A DNA stretch of 12,805 nucleotides. Origin: Bacillota bacterium. Lineage in GTDB: Bacteria; Bacillota; Clostridia; Oscillospirales; Oscillospiraceae. The notes under the pieces are model-generated. The model ran no database searches and was not told where the DNA came from. It saw nothing but the letters and a program-made list of their open reading frames with translations. Below are positions 12,263-12,805 of this stretch, piece by piece. The stretch covers positions 1 to 12,805 of the forward strand of contig JAEXWS010000083.1 of assembly GCA_023406225.1 (NCBI GenBank), read 5' to 3'. The translations under genes and the position numbers were made by a program. Within the stretch, counting starts at the first letter, position 1; each line of letters starts with the position of its first letter.

Positions 12263-12805
12263 ATGAAGATCGGCATCATCGGCGCGGGCCGTATCGGCAA
12301 GGTCCACGCCCGGAACATCACCCGGTTCGTGCCGGAGCTTACGGTCAAGACCATGGCGGACCCATTCGCAAACGAGGAGACCCGGGCCTTTGCGGCCCAG
12401 TGCGGCATTCCGAACGTGTCCGCCGACCCCCGGGATATTCTGGACGACCCGGAGATCGCGGCGGTGCTCATCTGCTCCTCCACGGATACCCACGCCCATT
12501 TCATCGAAGAGGCCGCCGGGGCGGGCAAGCACATCTTCTGCGAAAAGCCCATCGACTACGACCCGGACAAGGTCCGCGCCGCCATCCGCGCCGCCCGGGA
12601 CGCGGGCGTGAAGCTCCAGATCGGCTTTTGCCGCCGGTTCGACCACAACCACCGGGCGGTGTACGACCTGGTGCGCAGCGGGAAGGTCGGCGCGCCCCAG
12701 CTCATCCGGATCAGCTCCCGGGACCCGGAGCCGCCCCCCATCGGCTATGTCAAGGTCTCCGGCGGCATTTTTTACGACATGATGATCCACGACTTCGACA
12801 TGGCC
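12263..12805 (+). CDS. iolG: inositol 2-dehydrogenase, Gfo/Idh/MocA family (3' end beyond the window)
   Basis: The visible 181 residues begin with a Rossmann motif GAGRIG (7-12) for NAD. Lys 95 in EKP and the D172-x3-H176 pair (YDMMIHDF) match the catalytic residues known from Bacillus IolG. The segment SRDPEPPPIGY and SGGIF is typical of IdhA-type myo-inositol 2-dehydrogenases, which oxidise myo-inositol to 2-keto-inositol as the first step of catabolism. A related Gfo/Idh oxidoreductase with another polyol substrate cannot be excluded. The ATG has CAGGAGGA 8 nt upstream. The C-terminal half is missing. Confidence 0.85.
   Translation, partial: MKIGIIGAGRIGKVHARNITRFVPELTVKTMADPFANEETRAFAAQCGIPNVSADPRDILDDPEIAAVLICSSTDTHAHFIEEAAGAGKHIFCEKPIDYDPDKVRAAIRAARDAGVKLQIGFCRRFDHNHRAVYDLVRSGKVGAPQLIRISSRDPEPPPIGYVKVSGGIFYDMMIHDFDMA

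Overview
The window looks like chromosomal DNA from a GC-rich member of the Clostridia (Firmicutes), most likely a gut Oscillospiraceae relative (Flavonifractor, Lawsonibacter or Oscillibacter type). This is inference. It rests on strong Shine-Dalgarno sites before almost every gene, many stem-loop plus T-run terminators, ATGA start/stop overlaps inside operons, a Bacillus-type ECF promoter, and the gene content (DegV, BusR-type GntR regulator, OpuC-type transporter, XRE-desulfoferrodoxin fusion, IdhA-type inositol dehydrogenase). I see no phage, CRISPR, transposase or plasmid genes, and no closed defence or biosynthetic cluster.

Layout. Positions 1-248 hold no gene, but the extreme left edge may be the 3' end of a tRNA. 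A promoter and a terminator-like leader precede a TTG-started, rhomboid-like membrane protein (249-1130) that lacks the protease GxSG motif and ends in a Cys/His-rich domain. From 1244 to 5262 lies one tight operon with its own promoter, inverted repeat and terminator. It encodes a GntR-RCK_C regulator of BusR architecture, an OpuCA-type ATPase with CBS domains, a permease, and a permease fused to its substrate-binding domain. This is a compatible-solute or quaternary-amine importer whose regulator probably senses c-di-AMP.

From 5262 to 7476 lies an ECF sigma factor preceded by a good match to an ECF-dependent promoter (TGAAAC-N16-CGTC). It is translationally coupled to a 519-residue single-pass membrane protein that is probably its anti-sigma factor or sensor. 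A perfect 16-bp palindrome serves as terminator for both this operon and the convergent one.

From 7476 to 11971 all genes are on the minus strand. In transcription order they are a LacI-type regulator coupled to a DegV fatty-acid-binding protein; an XRE-HTH/desulfoferrodoxin fusion with an altered iron ligand; a palindrome-rich non-coding block; and a lipoprotein followed by an isochorismatase/nicotinamidase-family hydrolase. Divergent from the LacI gene, at the right edge, begins an inositol 2-dehydrogenase (cut by the window end). Its promoter is overlapped by repeated GCACAT-core sites that look like operators for the LacI protein.

The most unusual items are the HTH-desulfoferrodoxin fusion with CxxD where CxxH is expected, the rhomboid pseudoprotease with a metal-binding tail, the self-controlled ECF sigma/large-ectodomain pair, the palindrome block at 9181-9374, and the operator cluster before the inositol dehydrogenase. 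None is a wholly new system that sequence alone can establish.
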